Of a DNA stretch of 64,000 nt, positions 20,218 to 30,430 are shown piece by piece. The position numbers and the translations under genes are program-made. Source of the DNA: Ahaetulla prasina (taxonomy: Eukaryota; Chordata; Lepidosauria; Squamata; Colubridae); NCBI RefSeq assembly GCF_028640845.1, contig NC_080539.1, positions 364,747,016-364,811,015 of the forward strand, in the 5' to 3' direction. Each line of letters starts with the position of its first letter. Positions within the stretch are counted from its first letter, which is position 1. The notes below the pieces were generated by a model. It saw only the letters and a list, made by a program, of their open reading frames with translations, had not been told where the DNA came from and did no database searches.

Positions 20218-22629
20218 TAAAAGTTCCACATATCCTACGAAGCTGGGGATGGACTAAGGAAGATGCTTGCTCTCCAACCACAACAATCGCAACTACACCA
20301 TTGTTTAAATAAAGTAAGAAAGGACAAGTTGGGAGCGTGTTTTTAATACACACATACACACAACTTCCAACCCCCCCACCCAAGGTAGCTACAGAAGACC
20401 ATCCAAATGAAATAAAAATCTGTAACCCAGAATTTCTTTTGCATCCCAGGAGTAAAGGGAGCTAAATCACCCAGTTTTCTCCATTGTGTCTCCTTGTTGT
20501 GTTGCTATTGTTAGACAACTAAGAAACAGAATCTCACTGACTTTCTCCAGAGTCACTGAAGTTCTAGATTCACCTTTTTTGCCACTTCGGGCTAGAAACA
20601 AGCAATCCACCACTCCTTTTTAACGCTTGGGCAGTTTTTTTGCAATCCTTACTTGGCACCAGAGAGAGAGTCTGGGCAGCCCCTGGTGGGCATATCGTAT
20701 TGCCAGCACTCCGCCTTTGAGGCGTAAAAACCCCAGAGAACACAAAAAGTCTCATTCCACACAATATATACATCTCCAGGCTTCATGGACTCACAGTTTG
20801 CTTAATCCAGTTTTCAGGGTTCACATGGTATCCTGAACCATAAACGCAACCAAACGAGTACGGTTCTTCAGACCATCCACTAAAGTATGGTTGACTGATT
20901 GATGGGTGTTGTTACAACCAATATGACACAATAAGATATATATGTTCATCGCCTGCCCACCACGTTTGTTTAGGCACGGTTTACTGAATAAATCACTCTT
21001 GGTTTCAAAGAACACTCTGAATCCTAAATCTTGGTTTACAGAATAAAGCCCTGAACCCAACTGTGGTTAATTCCTGTATTAAATTCTGCCAAAGGCCCCT
21101 GCCGCACAGCTTCTGATTTTCAGTAGATTCATCCTTTGTTCCTTCTTTTCTCTCCCACCCCTCTTTTCCATTTATCACCTCTAGACTGTTGAAATTAACC
21201 CTTCCTTTCTCACCCCATTAAGGGCCACTTCACCCTGGGAGAATGAACGGCAGAGATCCATTTAGTAGCAACCAGGATTTAAATATATAAATCTGTATAT
21301 CTATACTGTTCCCGTCAAGACTGCCGACATTCCGTCACATCGTAAGGTGTCCACGAAATGGAACTTCATCTGACAGTCTTGTGGAAAGCCTCCGGCTTAT
21401 CTCCGAGCGGGAAGTGGATGGAACTCACTCCTTAGTAATGCAATGATTTTTAATTTTTTGCAACTGAACATTAAGGCTAAGGAGTCGGCTTTCATCCCGT
21501 GGACGAATGAGGAGAATGAGGATAAAATCATCATGGCCAAGTGTTACCCCCGACTCTCTGCCCACTCTGGAGGGTCTTAGCATTCCTTCTGTCAAAAGGG
21601 ATTTTCTCAAATCCAAAGCCAAGACAAATTCTTCAACCATTCATTCGTCTAATTATCCACTTTCCACGGAATGTCTCCATCAGTTACTCCATCGGTTCTT
21701 TTCTTTTTTCTTTCTCGGAGGCTCACTTTGATGGGAATCTTTCCTGCCCTTCTGGTTAATCTTGTAAATCCTGCACCCCTGGCTGTTCATACCCCAGGAG
21801 ATTCGCTCTCTAGGTTTTTAACTTCCCTTTGGTGTCTTTGTAAAACCTCTTGTTCAGAAGCTCACCTGTTCGACATACCCTCCCTTCACACTTCCCATGC
21901 CTTCTCCACTCCCTCCTTCTTGACTTCCCCAAAGGGGCTTCCTACCTCCTTCCCCAATCTCAACCTCTCCCCAGCTACACCGGACTACAGTTCCCATCCA
22001 CCCCAGCCACATGCGAAAAGCTCCACAGTTGTCTTACAGCACCTCTAAAAAAAAAAATATTGAAATATTTGGCACCCGCCAAAAAAAACACAAAACAAAA
22101 CAAAACACCCCTTTTTCCTTCCTTCCATCTTCCAATTTCGGCAGCCGCCAAGGTACTTCAGCGGAGTCCCCTTCCTTCTCTCTCTTTCGAACTCTTCACC
22201 CCCTTCCTCCCCCCCTTCTCTTCACCACCTCCCCACCGCCCCCCAAAAAAGCCTTTTCTTTTCCATGGGTTAAAAAAAAAAGGTGAAAGGCAGCCAACGG
22301 GTTTTTTTTTTTAATAAATAAATAAATGAAACACTTCTTTGTCCCAGCGCTAAGGAAAAGAAAAAAAAGAGAGGAATTCTCGGGTGGTCTTGTGGGGTTG
22401 GGCAATCATGCAGCTTGGTCACTTTTCCAAGCGGTGAAACTGACCTGACAGATACGGTGCAAACCTAACAAAATACGACCCACCGGGACTCCCCTCCCCT
22501 CACAGCCCCTTATCTGCCCAAAAATCTCCCCCCCTCAAAATATAGACAACACCCCCCCCCCATCTTTCTCTTCTCTCTAACACCCTATATACTCTCCCGG
22601 GTTTGGGGATGGGTTTTTTTTCCCCCCTT
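20218..22629. other. Largest repeat-poor block
   Basis: About 2.4 kb with no recognised transposon. It is pyrimidine-rich near 21680-22300 and leads into a CpG island. Poly(T), TAAA and C runs occur near 22300-22560. Open frames of 125-154 codons around 21671-22314 are low-complexity (Pro/Ser/Phe-rich) and overlap one another, so they are not called. Nothing marks a definite exon. Confidence 0.4.
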
Positions 22630-22774
22630 GTTTTTCCCGCCCTGGAACGCTAAGCTCGCCTGGCCGAGCCTTTTTTTAGGATTGAGCTGAAGGAAAAGGC
22701 GCATCCTGAAGGTCCAGCCGGCTCGGGGCGTGCGCGGGTTTGGGTTCAAACCAAAGCGAAGCGAGAGCCAAAGA

Positions 22775-22803
22775 GATGCGCCGAAAGAAACCGGAGCCGG
22801 GCG
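22775..22803 (+). other. Speculative first coding exon end, plus strand
   Basis: An ATG at 22775 with a G at -3 opens MRRKKPEPG and runs into GCGG|GTAAGC, a fair splice-donor match, inside the CpG island. Nine codons are far too few to prove coding. Confidence 0.15.
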
Positions 22804-22926
22804 GGTAAGCAAAAGAGGCAGTCAAAAAACAAAACAAAAAAACCCACCATTTATCTCCCCAAGTTGGAACTTTCTCTCTCCCCCCCCCCCCTTTTCAAAG
22901 GCAAACGACCAAGAACAGCCCCTTAC

Positions 22927-23000
22927 CTGAATCGCCTTCAGACTCTGCAGGAATGCATGGCTTCCACCGCGGTGAAGCAAGCCCCTTCTTCCTTCCTTCC
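22927..23000 (-). other. Speculative 5' exon end with splice donor, minus strand
   Basis: The minus strand reads GGCGATTCAG|GTAAGGGG at 22936-22919, an excellent vertebrate splice donor, preceded by GC-rich sequence in the CpG island. The ATG upstream opens only MHSCRV before a stop, so this would be a noncoding 5'-UTR exon. Its intron would run left into the 20-22.9 kb block. No transcript evidence is available. Confidence 0.25.
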
Positions 23001-23018
23001 TTCCTTCCTTCCTTCCAG
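22990..23018 (+). repeat. (CCTT)n microsatellite
   Basis: A short run of CCTT units inside the CpG island. Confidence 0.9.
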
Positions 23019-23719
23019 GCGAGCGCCGCCAGGGGTTCAAATACCGCCGGCTCCCAGGCGGAGGAAGTGGAAGGGGGGGGGATTTTAATTAAAAAAAAAA
23101 GGTGTGGGTGGGGGCGATCGACCCGCTCAGAGGGGGCTGAGCCCCATCAGTTGCATCCCCTGCAAAGGAGGGAAGGGGAGAGGGGTGTGTTGGGGGTGGG
23201 TGGGTGGGGGGTCTTGCAGCCAATCCCAGCGAGCAGCTTGGGAAACAAAGGGGGCACCCGGCGCAATTCAGCCGGGGGGGAGCTGCAGAGAGGCTGGCAG
23301 GCCCCCCCTCCCTGCGCCCTGCTTCTCCATGGAGGGGTGAGGGAGGGGTGTCAAGAGCCAAGACAGGATGCAACCCCTTCCTCCGGCTCTCTCCGATCCT
23401 CCCCGCTCGCCCTGCCTTGCCCACCTGCCCGCTCGCTCCTCGGCAGAAAGACGGAGCGCAACGGCATCGCAAGACAAGAAGGGGGGTGGGGGGAGCGGCG
23501 CATGCGCTAGTGGGCTCACCCCCATCCTGTAAATCTAGGGGGGGAGGGGTGGCTGGCAGAGACAATGATCTCCTATTTCTCCCCCCTCCTCTTTTTTTGT
23601 TTTTTTCAATCAATGGGGACTGTAATTAAAAAAAAAAGTTTAGGGGTGCATCCCATAATGGTTAGATAACTGGTTATGGGGTCAGCTGGGATAGTTTTAG
23701 CTCTAGACTGGCTTGTCTG

Positions 23720-23812
23720 AAATGGGGAGAGGGTCTCCTGGTTGAAGAGGTGGTTGGACTAGAAGACCTCCAGGGTCCCTTCCAGCTCTATTCTGATGGA
23801 TTGATAGATAAA
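23720..23812 (+). mobile_element. CR1 LINE 3'-UTR fragment
   Basis: GGTTGGACTAGAAGACCTCC followed by CCTTCCAGCTCTATTCTGAT. Only about 90 bp remain. Confidence 0.82.
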
Positions 23813-23854
23813 GGGAGGGCAGATACAGCAGTTATTGATAAAGGGAGGAGAGAT

Positions 23855-24125
23855 TCTTCTTCTTGTGCCATATCCGTCATCGGATGTTGGCGATCGTGTT
23901 GGCGATCCTATTTTTATCAACAGCCACACGAAAAAGTGCTGCTGAATTTTGTCCAAACCAGCCCCTTAGATTTGGAAGCCATGATTTTTCTTCTTCTGCC
24001 TGGACCTCGTTTGCCTTCAATCTTTCCCTGGAGGATTAAGCGAAGTATGCCGTATTTTCCCCGGTGTCGCATCACATGTCTGAAATATTCTAACTTTCGC
24101 CTTTTTTTAACGGTTTTGAGAGAGA
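23855..24125 (-). pseudogene. RTE-like LINE reverse transcriptase C-terminal relic
   Basis: The minus strand reads KLEYFRHVMRHRGKYGILR and then LILQGKIEGKRGPGRRR before the frame breaks. The KLEYxxHVMR...GKIEGKR(x)PGRRR pattern is the C-terminal zone of RTE-like LINE proteins. It differs from Bov-B, where the equivalent is KLxxFxHLMxRKDSLEK. It could belong to the same old family as the relic at 39905-43890. Confidence 0.65.
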
Positions 24126-24513
24126 GCTTTTAAGAGGAGAGATAGAAGGAGAATTGCACACCTTGCCTATGTCTTCTTATCTGGAAGTTTGGGTTGTGCC
24201 TCCAGCTGTGCTGGTTTTTTGTTGTTTTTTTTAAATAGGCAACTTAAGATTCTAGTCCTCATGACTGGAATAAATTAAACCTTAAGAAACTACCTACCAC
24301 CCAGACTCTAGCATTTCTGTTGGATACCTTTCCCCACTTTAGCAGTAAATGCCTTTGAATCTAGGGCTGCCCCTACTGTGGCTTGAGCCTTTGGCTCAAG
24401 ACTGGTTTTCAGAGGTTTTTCCCAGCTGGATTTGAAGAGGCGTTTATATATTGATTAAATGTTCTTGCTTTCTTTCAGAGTTTAAGGCAGTTTGCGCAGG
24501 GATGTCACTTTAG
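24126..24513. other. Repeat-poor stretch
   Basis: No gene or repeat recognised. Confidence 0.35.
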
Positions 24514-24525
24514 TTGATCTCCCTA

Positions 24526-24875
24526 AGTAAAGGTAAAGGTTCCCCTCGCACATACGTGCTAGTCGTTGCCGACTCCAGGGGGCAGTGCTCTTCTCCGTTT
24601 CAAAGCCAAAGAGCCAGCGCTGTCCGAAGACGTCTCCGTGGTCATGTGGCCGGCATGACTCAACGCCGAAGGCGCACGGAACGCTGTTACCTTCCCACCA
24701 AAGGTGGTCCCTATTTTTTCTACTTGCATTTTTACATGCTTTCGAAACTGCTAGGTTGGCAGAAGCTGGGACAAATAACGGGAGCTCACCCCGTTACACG
24801 GCAGCACTAGGGATTCGAACCGCCGAGCTGCTGACCTTTCGATCGACAAGCTCAATGTCCTAGCCCCTGAGCCAC
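24526..24875 (-). mobile_element. Sauria-type SINE
   Basis: On the minus strand a tRNA-like head (GTGGCTCAGGGGCTAGGAC; GGTTCGAATCCCTAG) is followed by GTGAGCTCCCGTTA, GGCCACATGACCACGGAGAC and the tail GAGGGGAACCTTTACC. This is the squamate Sauria SINE layout, mobilised by Bov-B. TTGATCTCCCTA and TTGATCTCCATA flank it (11 of 12). Confidence 0.9.
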
Positions 24876-24895
24876 TTGATCTCCATAACAGCAAC

Positions 24896-25171
24896 GTCTG
24901 GAATAGATGGGCCGGAATAGCTCAGGCTGTAAGGAGCCTGTTATTAGAACACAGTAGCCTGCAATTACTGCAGGTTCAAGCCCGGCCCAAGGTTGACTCA
25001 GCTTTCCATCCTTTATAAGGTAGGTAAAATGAGGACCCAGATTGTTGGGGGGGCAATAAGTTGACTTTGTAAATATACAAATAGAATGAGACTATTGCCT
25101 TATACACTGTAAGCCACCCTGAGTCTTCGGAGAAGGGCGGGGTATAAATGTAAAAAAAAAAAAAACGTCCC
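24896..25171 (+). mobile_element. tRNA-derived SINE with L2-type tail
   Basis: The head is GGCCGGAATAGCTCAGGCTG and the B-box-like word GGTTCAAGCCCGGCC. The tail is CCACCCTGAGTCTTCGGAGA followed by poly(A). A 20-bp duplication TTGATCTCCATAACAGCAAC (24876-24895, 25172-25191) is perfect and overlaps the duplication of the adjacent Sauria SINE. Confidence 0.92.
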
Positions 25172-25219
25172 TTGATCTCCATAACAGCAACCATATGAAT
25201 GGGGATGGGCTAGTAGAGA

Positions 25220-25300
25220 GTGACTAGGCCCAAAGCCACCCAGTTGCTTTTCATGGCTGATAGTGGATTCGAATCTGGGTTCTTCCCAGCAGAGCCTTTT
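25220..25300 (-). mobile_element. MIR-type SINE fragment
   Basis: GACTAGGCCCAAAGCCACCC followed by TTTTCATGGCT is the complement of the GGGTGACTTTGGGCC core of the SINE at 1091. Confidence 0.6.
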
Positions 25301-25317
25301 TCTACTACAGGTGGTCC

Positions 25318-25670
25318 TCGACTTCCGACCACAACTGAGCCCAACATTTATGTTGCTAAGCGAGACGGTTATTGAGTTTTGCCCCCATTTTACGACCTTT
25401 CTTGCCACAGTTGTTAAGTGAATCACTGCAGTTGCTAAGTTAGTAACTCAGTTGTCAAGTGAACCCGGCTTCCCCCTTGACTTTGCTTGTCAAAAAGGTC
25501 ACCAAAAAATGAGTACATGACCCCACAACACTGCAATCGTCGTATTTATGAGTCAGCTACCAAGCTGCAAAGGTTGCAAATGTGAAAAAATGGTGATTGG
25601 TCACATTTTTCAGTGCCGTTAAAACTTCTAATGGCCAGTCAATGAATAGTTGTAAGTTGAGGACTAGCTG
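25318..25670 (+). mobile_element. Tigger-like MITE, full length
   Basis: It starts CAGGTGGTCCTCGACTTCC and ends TAAGTTGAGGACTAGCTG, flanked by TA on both sides. It is 353 bp with no coding frame. The interior carries repeats of the form TTGTTAAGTGAATC and the GTGAAAAAATGG block. Confidence 0.9.
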
Positions 25671-25672
25671 TA

Positions 25673-26035
25673 TGCCAACCTGGAGCCAGAGTGTGTTTTT
25701 CCATGCAAAACCCTGAAATTCCTTTTAGTTTGAGGCTTCCTCTGATATTTTTTTATGCCTTTTTCTCCACATTCATGAAATCTACACATTTGAGACACAA
25801 TTCGGCTTCATTTCAGAAAGATGCAAAATTTGGTCTTGTTTAGGTGTATGTGATTTTGTTTTATGCTCAGTTTTCAAGAGGTTGAAAGCTGCATCTACCA
25901 TAAGAACCACTATTACCAACCTTTGCCATTGGGGCCGAACTGCTCCAAAGCAATTGACTCAGCAGAAGGACTCTGACTGCTTTCACTAGAGATAAAACCC
26001 AAATTTCTACAAGGAAACAATACACCTTCTTGTCT
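25673..26035. other. Repeat-poor stretch
   Basis: No gene or repeat recognised. A GAGATTCTCAGCCATCCAGG word at its right edge resembles the repeat at 60402. Confidence 0.35.
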
Positions 26036-26062
26036 ATGGAGATTCTCAGCCATCCAGGTCAA

Positions 26063-26791
26063 GGTCATTCCTTGATCGGGATGCCTTGTGCACAGTCACT
26101 CATGCGCTCGTTACCTCTCGCTTGGATTATTGTAATGCTCTCTACATGGGGCTCCCCCTGAAGTGTACCCGGAGACTGCAGTTAGTCCAGAATGCAGCTG
26201 CGCGGGTGATAGAGGGAGCTACGCGTAGCTCCCACGTAACACCGCTCCTGCGCAGACTGCACTGGCTACCTGTGGCCTTTCGAGTGCACTTTAAGGTGTT
26301 GGTTACGACCTTTAAAGCGCTCCATGGCTTAGGGCCTGGGTACTTACGGGACCGCCTACTGTTACCACATGCCTCCCACCGACCCGTACGCTCTCACAGA
26401 GGGACTTCTCAGTGCCGTCAGCCAAACAATGTCGGCTGGCGGCCCCAGGAAGGGCCTTCTCTGTGGGGCTCCACACTCTGGAACGAGCTTCCCCCAGGTT
26501 TACGCCAAATACCTGACCTTCGGACTTTCCGCCGTGAACTGAAGACACATCTTTTCATTCGCGCGGGGCTGGCTTAAATTGAATTTTAAATGTTTAAATT
26601 TATATTAATTTTAAATGGGGTTTTAGCGTTTGGTAAATTTTTTAATTTTCAGGCCAATTTGAATAAGTTTTTTAAATTCCGTTTTAATTGTATTTTGTAT
26701 TGTTCATTTTATTCTGCCTGTACACCGCCCTGAGTCCTTCGGGAGAAGGGCGGTATAAAAATCAAATAAATAAATAAATAAATAAATAAAT
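26063..26791 (+). mobile_element. L2-like LINE, 3' part of ORF2 and tail
   Basis: It encodes HALVTSRLDYCNALYMGLP, LQLVQNAAARVIEGATRS, LHWLPVAFRVHFKVLVTTF and WNELPPGLRQIPDLRTFRR, about 163 codons open to its natural stop, with a local frame disturbance around 26400-26470. The 3' hairpin and AAAT tail follow. It is the best-preserved L2 copy here. Confidence 0.9.
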
Positions 26792-26818
26792 GGTTGTCCC
26801 AAAGGTGTATTTTTTCAA

Positions 26819-26936
26819 GAGAATAGAATAGAATAGAATAGAATAGAATAGAATAGAATTTTATTGGCCAAGTGTGATTGGACACACAAGGAATTTGTCT
26901 TGGTGCATATGCTCTCAGTGTACATAAAAGAAAAGA
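26819..26936 (-). mobile_element. ATTCT-tailed LINE 3' end with (AATAG)n
   Basis: About eight AATAG units (26821-26860) lead to TTTTATTGGCCAAGTGTGAT and end at AAAGAAAAG. Only about 75 bp of the LINE remain. Confidence 0.82.
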
Positions 26937-26938
26937 GG

Positions 26939-27614
26939 CAACTGGACTTTCTGGTTTTTCTTTGAAGACGTTTCGCTTCTCATCCAAGAAGCTTCTTCAG
27001 CTCTGACTGGATGGTGGGGAATGGAAGGGTTTATTGCAGACAGCAAGATAAAGAGCCATCTATGGCAAAATTGAACAGCCCACTTTCAAAAAAAGGGAAA
27101 GGGATATGACATCATCTATCTCCAATCTGCAACACAGTCCTTTCGGCAGTTCCAGGAAGGCCCCACATCAGTGGTGAAATCCGATTTTTTTACTACCGGT
27201 TCCGTGGGTGTGGCTTGGTGGGAGTGGCAGGGGAAGGATACTGCAAAATCTCCATTCCCTCCCCACTCCTGGGGGAAGGATATTGCAAAATCTCCATTTC
27301 CACCCCGCTCTGGGGCCAGCCAGAGGTGGTATTTGCCGTTTCTCCGAACTACTCAAAATTTCCGCTACCGGTTCTCCCGAACCTGTCAGAACCTGCTGGA
27401 TTTCACCCCTGCTCCACACCTATTTGCACCACTCAGGTGACCCTGAGGACACAGATAAACCTCCAGGTAGCCTCAACGACTCTCTAAAAAGGATGCAAAC
27501 GACCAGCTGTCTGCAAGGAATATAAATCCTTCCATTCCCCATTATCTAGTCAGAGCTGAAGAAGCTTGGATGCGAAGCAAAACGTCTTCAAAGAAAAACC
27601 AGAAAGTCCAGTTG
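26939..27614. mobile_element. Foldback repeat with ~67-bp inverted arms
   Basis: The left arm (26939-27007) and right arm (27549-27614) are near-perfect complements containing GAAGACGTTTCGCTTCTCAT and CTTCTTCAGCTCTGAC. The region between carries unique sequence and a GGTG-hAT MITE. A related arm is at 60590-60690. Similar GAAGAAGCTTCTTGGATGAG blocks are widespread in vertebrates; a Penelope-like origin is possible but not shown. Confidence 0.7.
27169..27411 (+). mobile_element. GGTG-hAT MITE
   Basis: It runs from CAGTGGTGAAATCCG to GGATTTCACCCCTG. Flanks CCCCACAT and CTCCACAC agree at 6 of 8. It lies inside the foldback repeat. Confidence 0.87.
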
Positions 27615-27676
27615 CTTCTTGGGGGGGAAAAAAGAGCCCCTTTGGGACAATAAATATTCTTCTCACTGAAAAGCAT

Positions 27677-28070
27677 ATAGGTAGTCCTTGATTTGGCATC
27701 ATTCACTTAGGAATCATTCGAAGTTACCACAGCCTTGACAAAAAGTGACTTACAACTTGTCCTCACACTTACGACCCTCACGGCATCCCTGTGATCGCGT
27801 GATCAAAATTTGGACTCGTGGCCAATGGATGGATTTATGAAAGTTGCAGTGTCCCAGATCATGATCATGATTTTCATTTGCAACCAATCAGTTTCCAACG
27901 AGCAAAGTCAATACGGGGAACCCGCACGATTCCTTTAACAACCACATTGATTTGCTTAATGACCATGGCAAAAAATGGTCATAAAATCAGGTGTGACTCG
28001 CTTAACAACTGCCTCACCTAACAACAGACGTTCCAGTCCCATTGTGGTTGTAAATCGGGGACTGCCTATA
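27677..28070 (-). mobile_element. Tigger-like MITE, near full length
   Basis: It starts ATAGGTAGTCCTTGATTTGG and ends TAAATCGGGGACTGCCTATA; the interior matches the family in reverse orientation. Confidence 0.86.
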
Positions 28071-28410
28071 CTTGTAAAAATATCTGTCATTCCGTAGTAA
28101 ACCTGTGGATCATCAATTTGGTTTAAGGTTGTTCACCAACAGAGCATTTGGGACTCTTTTCCAGTCCTGGAGAATCTGGAGATTCTGTTTGGAAAGGCAT
28201 GTGGTTTATGACCAAGAGTAATTCAAGATTCTGAATAAAGCGCTGATTTAAAGAATAACCTGAGAAATTGGATACACTTAATCTGAGAATAGAATGCAGT
28301 GGGAAAATACAATAGCTGTTTCTCCTGTACTTAAAGGTCTGTTGTAGGGAAGATGGAGAACTGTTCGAAATTGTTTAGAAGGTAGGACAAGGAATAATGG
28401 ATAAAATTGA
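28071..28410. other. Repeat-poor stretch
   Basis: No gene or repeat recognised. Confidence 0.35.
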
Positions 28411-29545
28411 ACAGAATAACAGAGTTGGAAGAGACCTTGGAGGTCTTCTAGTCCAACCCCCTGCAGGAGACCCTATACCATTCCAGACAAATGATTGTCC
28501 AATCTCTTCTTATAAACTTCCAGTGATGGAACACCCAAACTTCTGGGAGGAAAGTCATTCCACTGATTAATTGTTCTGTCAGGAAATTTCTGATACAGAT
28601 ACAGATTAACAGTTGGAAGGGACCTTGTAGGTCATATAGTCCACCCCCCCATCCAAGCAGACCCGCCTACACCATTTTTGACAAATGGCAATCTAATCTC
28701 TTCTTGAAAGCTTCCAGTGGTGAAGCTCCAACAACTTCTGAAGGCAACTTCTGTTCCATTGGTTGTTCTACTGTCAGAAAATTTCTCCTTATTTTGAATC
28801 TCTCCTTGATCAGTTTCCATCCATTATTCCTTGTCTGGCCTTCAAGTGCTTTGGAAAATAGCTTGACCCCCTCCTCTCTGTGGCAGCCCCTCAAATATTG
28901 GAAGACTGCTATCCTGTCTCCCCTGGTCCTTCTCTTCACTAGACTAGCCATGCCCAGTTCCTGCAACCGTTCTTCATATGTTTTAGCCTTCAGTCCCCTC
29001 ATCATCCTGGTTGCTCTTCTCTGCACTTTTTCTAGAGTCTCAACATCTTTTTTTATAGTGTGATGACCGAAACTGGATGCAGTACTCTAGGTATGGTCTT
29101 ACTAAGGCTTTATAGAGTAGTATTAGTACCTCCCTTGATTTTGATTGTATCCCTCTGTTAATGCAATTTAGGATTGCATTGGCTTTTTTGGCTCCTGCCG
29201 CAAAACACTGGTGGCTCAAATTTAGCTGGTTGTCCACTAAGACTCCAAGATCCCCCTCACAGTTACTACTATTAAGTCTGGTTTCACTCAGTCTATATGT
29301 GTATTTTTGGTTTTTCTTGCCTAAGCATAAGACTTTACTTTTCTCTACATTGAATTTCATTCTGTTAGATAGGACCCAGTGTTCCAGTCTGTCTTCTCCT
29401 TAGTTCTAGGTTGCTTCTCTCCTTGATTACTTTCCACCCATTGCTTCTTGTCCTCCCTTCAGGGGCTTTGAAGAATAGGTTGTCCCTCTCTTCTTGGCTA
29501 AGAGCCTCTCAAATATTGGCAAGACCGCTATCGTTTGAATCAGCT
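28411..29545 (-). mobile_element. CR1 LINE, older copy split by a younger CR1
   Basis: The left part (28411-28591) has the CR1 3' UTR and ends at GGAAATTTCT. The right part resumes at 29397 with CCTTAGTTCTAGGTTGC, the sequence that directly follows in intact CR1 copies. The join is interrupted by a second CR1. Confidence 0.85.
28592..29392 (-). mobile_element. CR1 LINE, younger inner copy
   Basis: It starts near GATACAGATACAGATTAACA with its own 3' UTR and extends to the codons matching KFNVEKSKVLCLGKKN. The minus strand encodes the ORF2 C-terminus (SRVLILLYKALVRPYLEYC-like, then [18 protein letters not shown]) in two frames, so a frameshift lies near 29035. TTCT on both junctions may be a 4-bp target duplication. 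Confidence 0.85.
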
Positions 29546-29816
29546 ACAATTTTAGCTGGAAGGAAATTTTAGCTGGACTTTTAAGAATATCCAAAAAGTA
29601 AGAGCTGCTTAATAATGGAACAGACAGCCTTGGGAAGTGTTTACTTTCTTTCACTAAAGGTGTTTATTTAAACCAGTGTTTCTCAGCCTCAGCCACTTTT
29701 AAGATGGATGGGCTTCAGCGTCTAGAATTCCCCAACTAGAAATTGTTGCCAAGCATGAGTGATGCCCAGACAGAAAGCTTTCATACACCGTCTGGAGCTA
29801 CCCTACCATTACAGCT
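29546..29816. other. Repeat-poor stretch
   Basis: Near 29676-29745 is a worn single arm resembling the palindromic hAT MITE (TTTCTCAGCCTCAGCCACTT). Nothing else recognised. Confidence 0.35.
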
Positions 29817-30083
29817 AGCTAGTCCTCGACTTACGGCCACAACGGAGACCCGAGTTTCCACGGCTAAGTGACGCAGAGGTTAAGTGAGTCATCATGCGAT
29901 CGGGTCTGATTTTACAAACGTTTTTTGCCACAGTCATTAAACAAATCCAGCATTCTACTATTGACTTTGCTTGTGGAAGCTGGCTGGGAAAGACACAAAT
30001 AGTGATCACCTGACCCTGGGATGCTGCAACCATTGTAAACGGTTATGCTTTAATGGTCATAAGTATGAGGATTGGTTGTAAGT
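29817..30083 (+). mobile_element. Tigger-like MITE, shortened
   Basis: AGCTAGTCCTCGACTTACGG starts it. The right end is worn (TAAGTATGAGGATTGG) and the interior is shorter than usual. Confidence 0.75.
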
Positions 30084-30147
30084 AATTCCCCATCCCCCAT
30101 TTTTTATACAGTAGCTAAATGACTATAGTCCTTGACTTACAACAGTT

Positions 30148-30430
30148 AATAGGAGAGAAGAGAAGAGAAAGGAGAAGAGGAGAGGAGAGGAGAGGAGAGA
30201 AGACGAGAGGAGAGAAGAGAAGAGAAGAGAAGAGAAGAGAAGAGAAGAGAAGAGAAGAGAAGAGAGGAGAGGAGGGGAGGGGAGAGGAGAGGAGAAGGGA
30301 GGAGGAGAGGGGAGAAGAGGAGGGAAGGGGAGAAGAGAGGAGGGGAAGGGAAGGGAAGGGAGGAGAGGAGAGGAGAGGAGAGGAGGGGAGGAGAGGAGAG
30401 GAGAGGAGAGAAAAGAAAAGAAGAGAAAGG
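30148..30430 (+). repeat. Polypurine microsatellite (GAGAA/GGAGA)n, left part
   Basis: About 280 bp with only A and G apart from a single C, in imperfect 5-bp units (AGAAG, GGAGA). With 30704-30850 it is the expanded tail of the minus-strand CR1 end at 30850-30906. The long frame across it is purely compositional. Confidence 0.93.

Larger units (their letters stand above)
22630..23520. promoter_or_regulatory. CpG island, candidate host promoter
   Basis: CpG dinucleotides are dense here, with about 17 in the 220 bp from 22600 to 22810 and many more at 22960-23520, against a CpG-poor surrounding. The island includes GGGCGG and CCCGCC words and a CCTT microsatellite (22990-23018). In vertebrates such islands usually mark promoters and first exons. 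Both strands offer plausible splice donors (see 22927 and 22803). No coding exon is identified, and strand and gene are unknown. Confidence 0.6.

Noticed and set aside
22953..23613. Overlapping 140-185-codon frames on both strands in the CpG island
   Set aside because: They are Gly/Pro/Arg-rich and overlap on both strands, as GC-rich sequence produces by chance. No domain or splice-supported structure.
24785..24875. tRNA gene (A- and B-box-like sequences)
   Set aside because: This is the head of a Sauria SINE; no cloverleaf with a mature tRNA 3' end is present. The same applies to the heads at 24907, 30431, 62103 and 1091.
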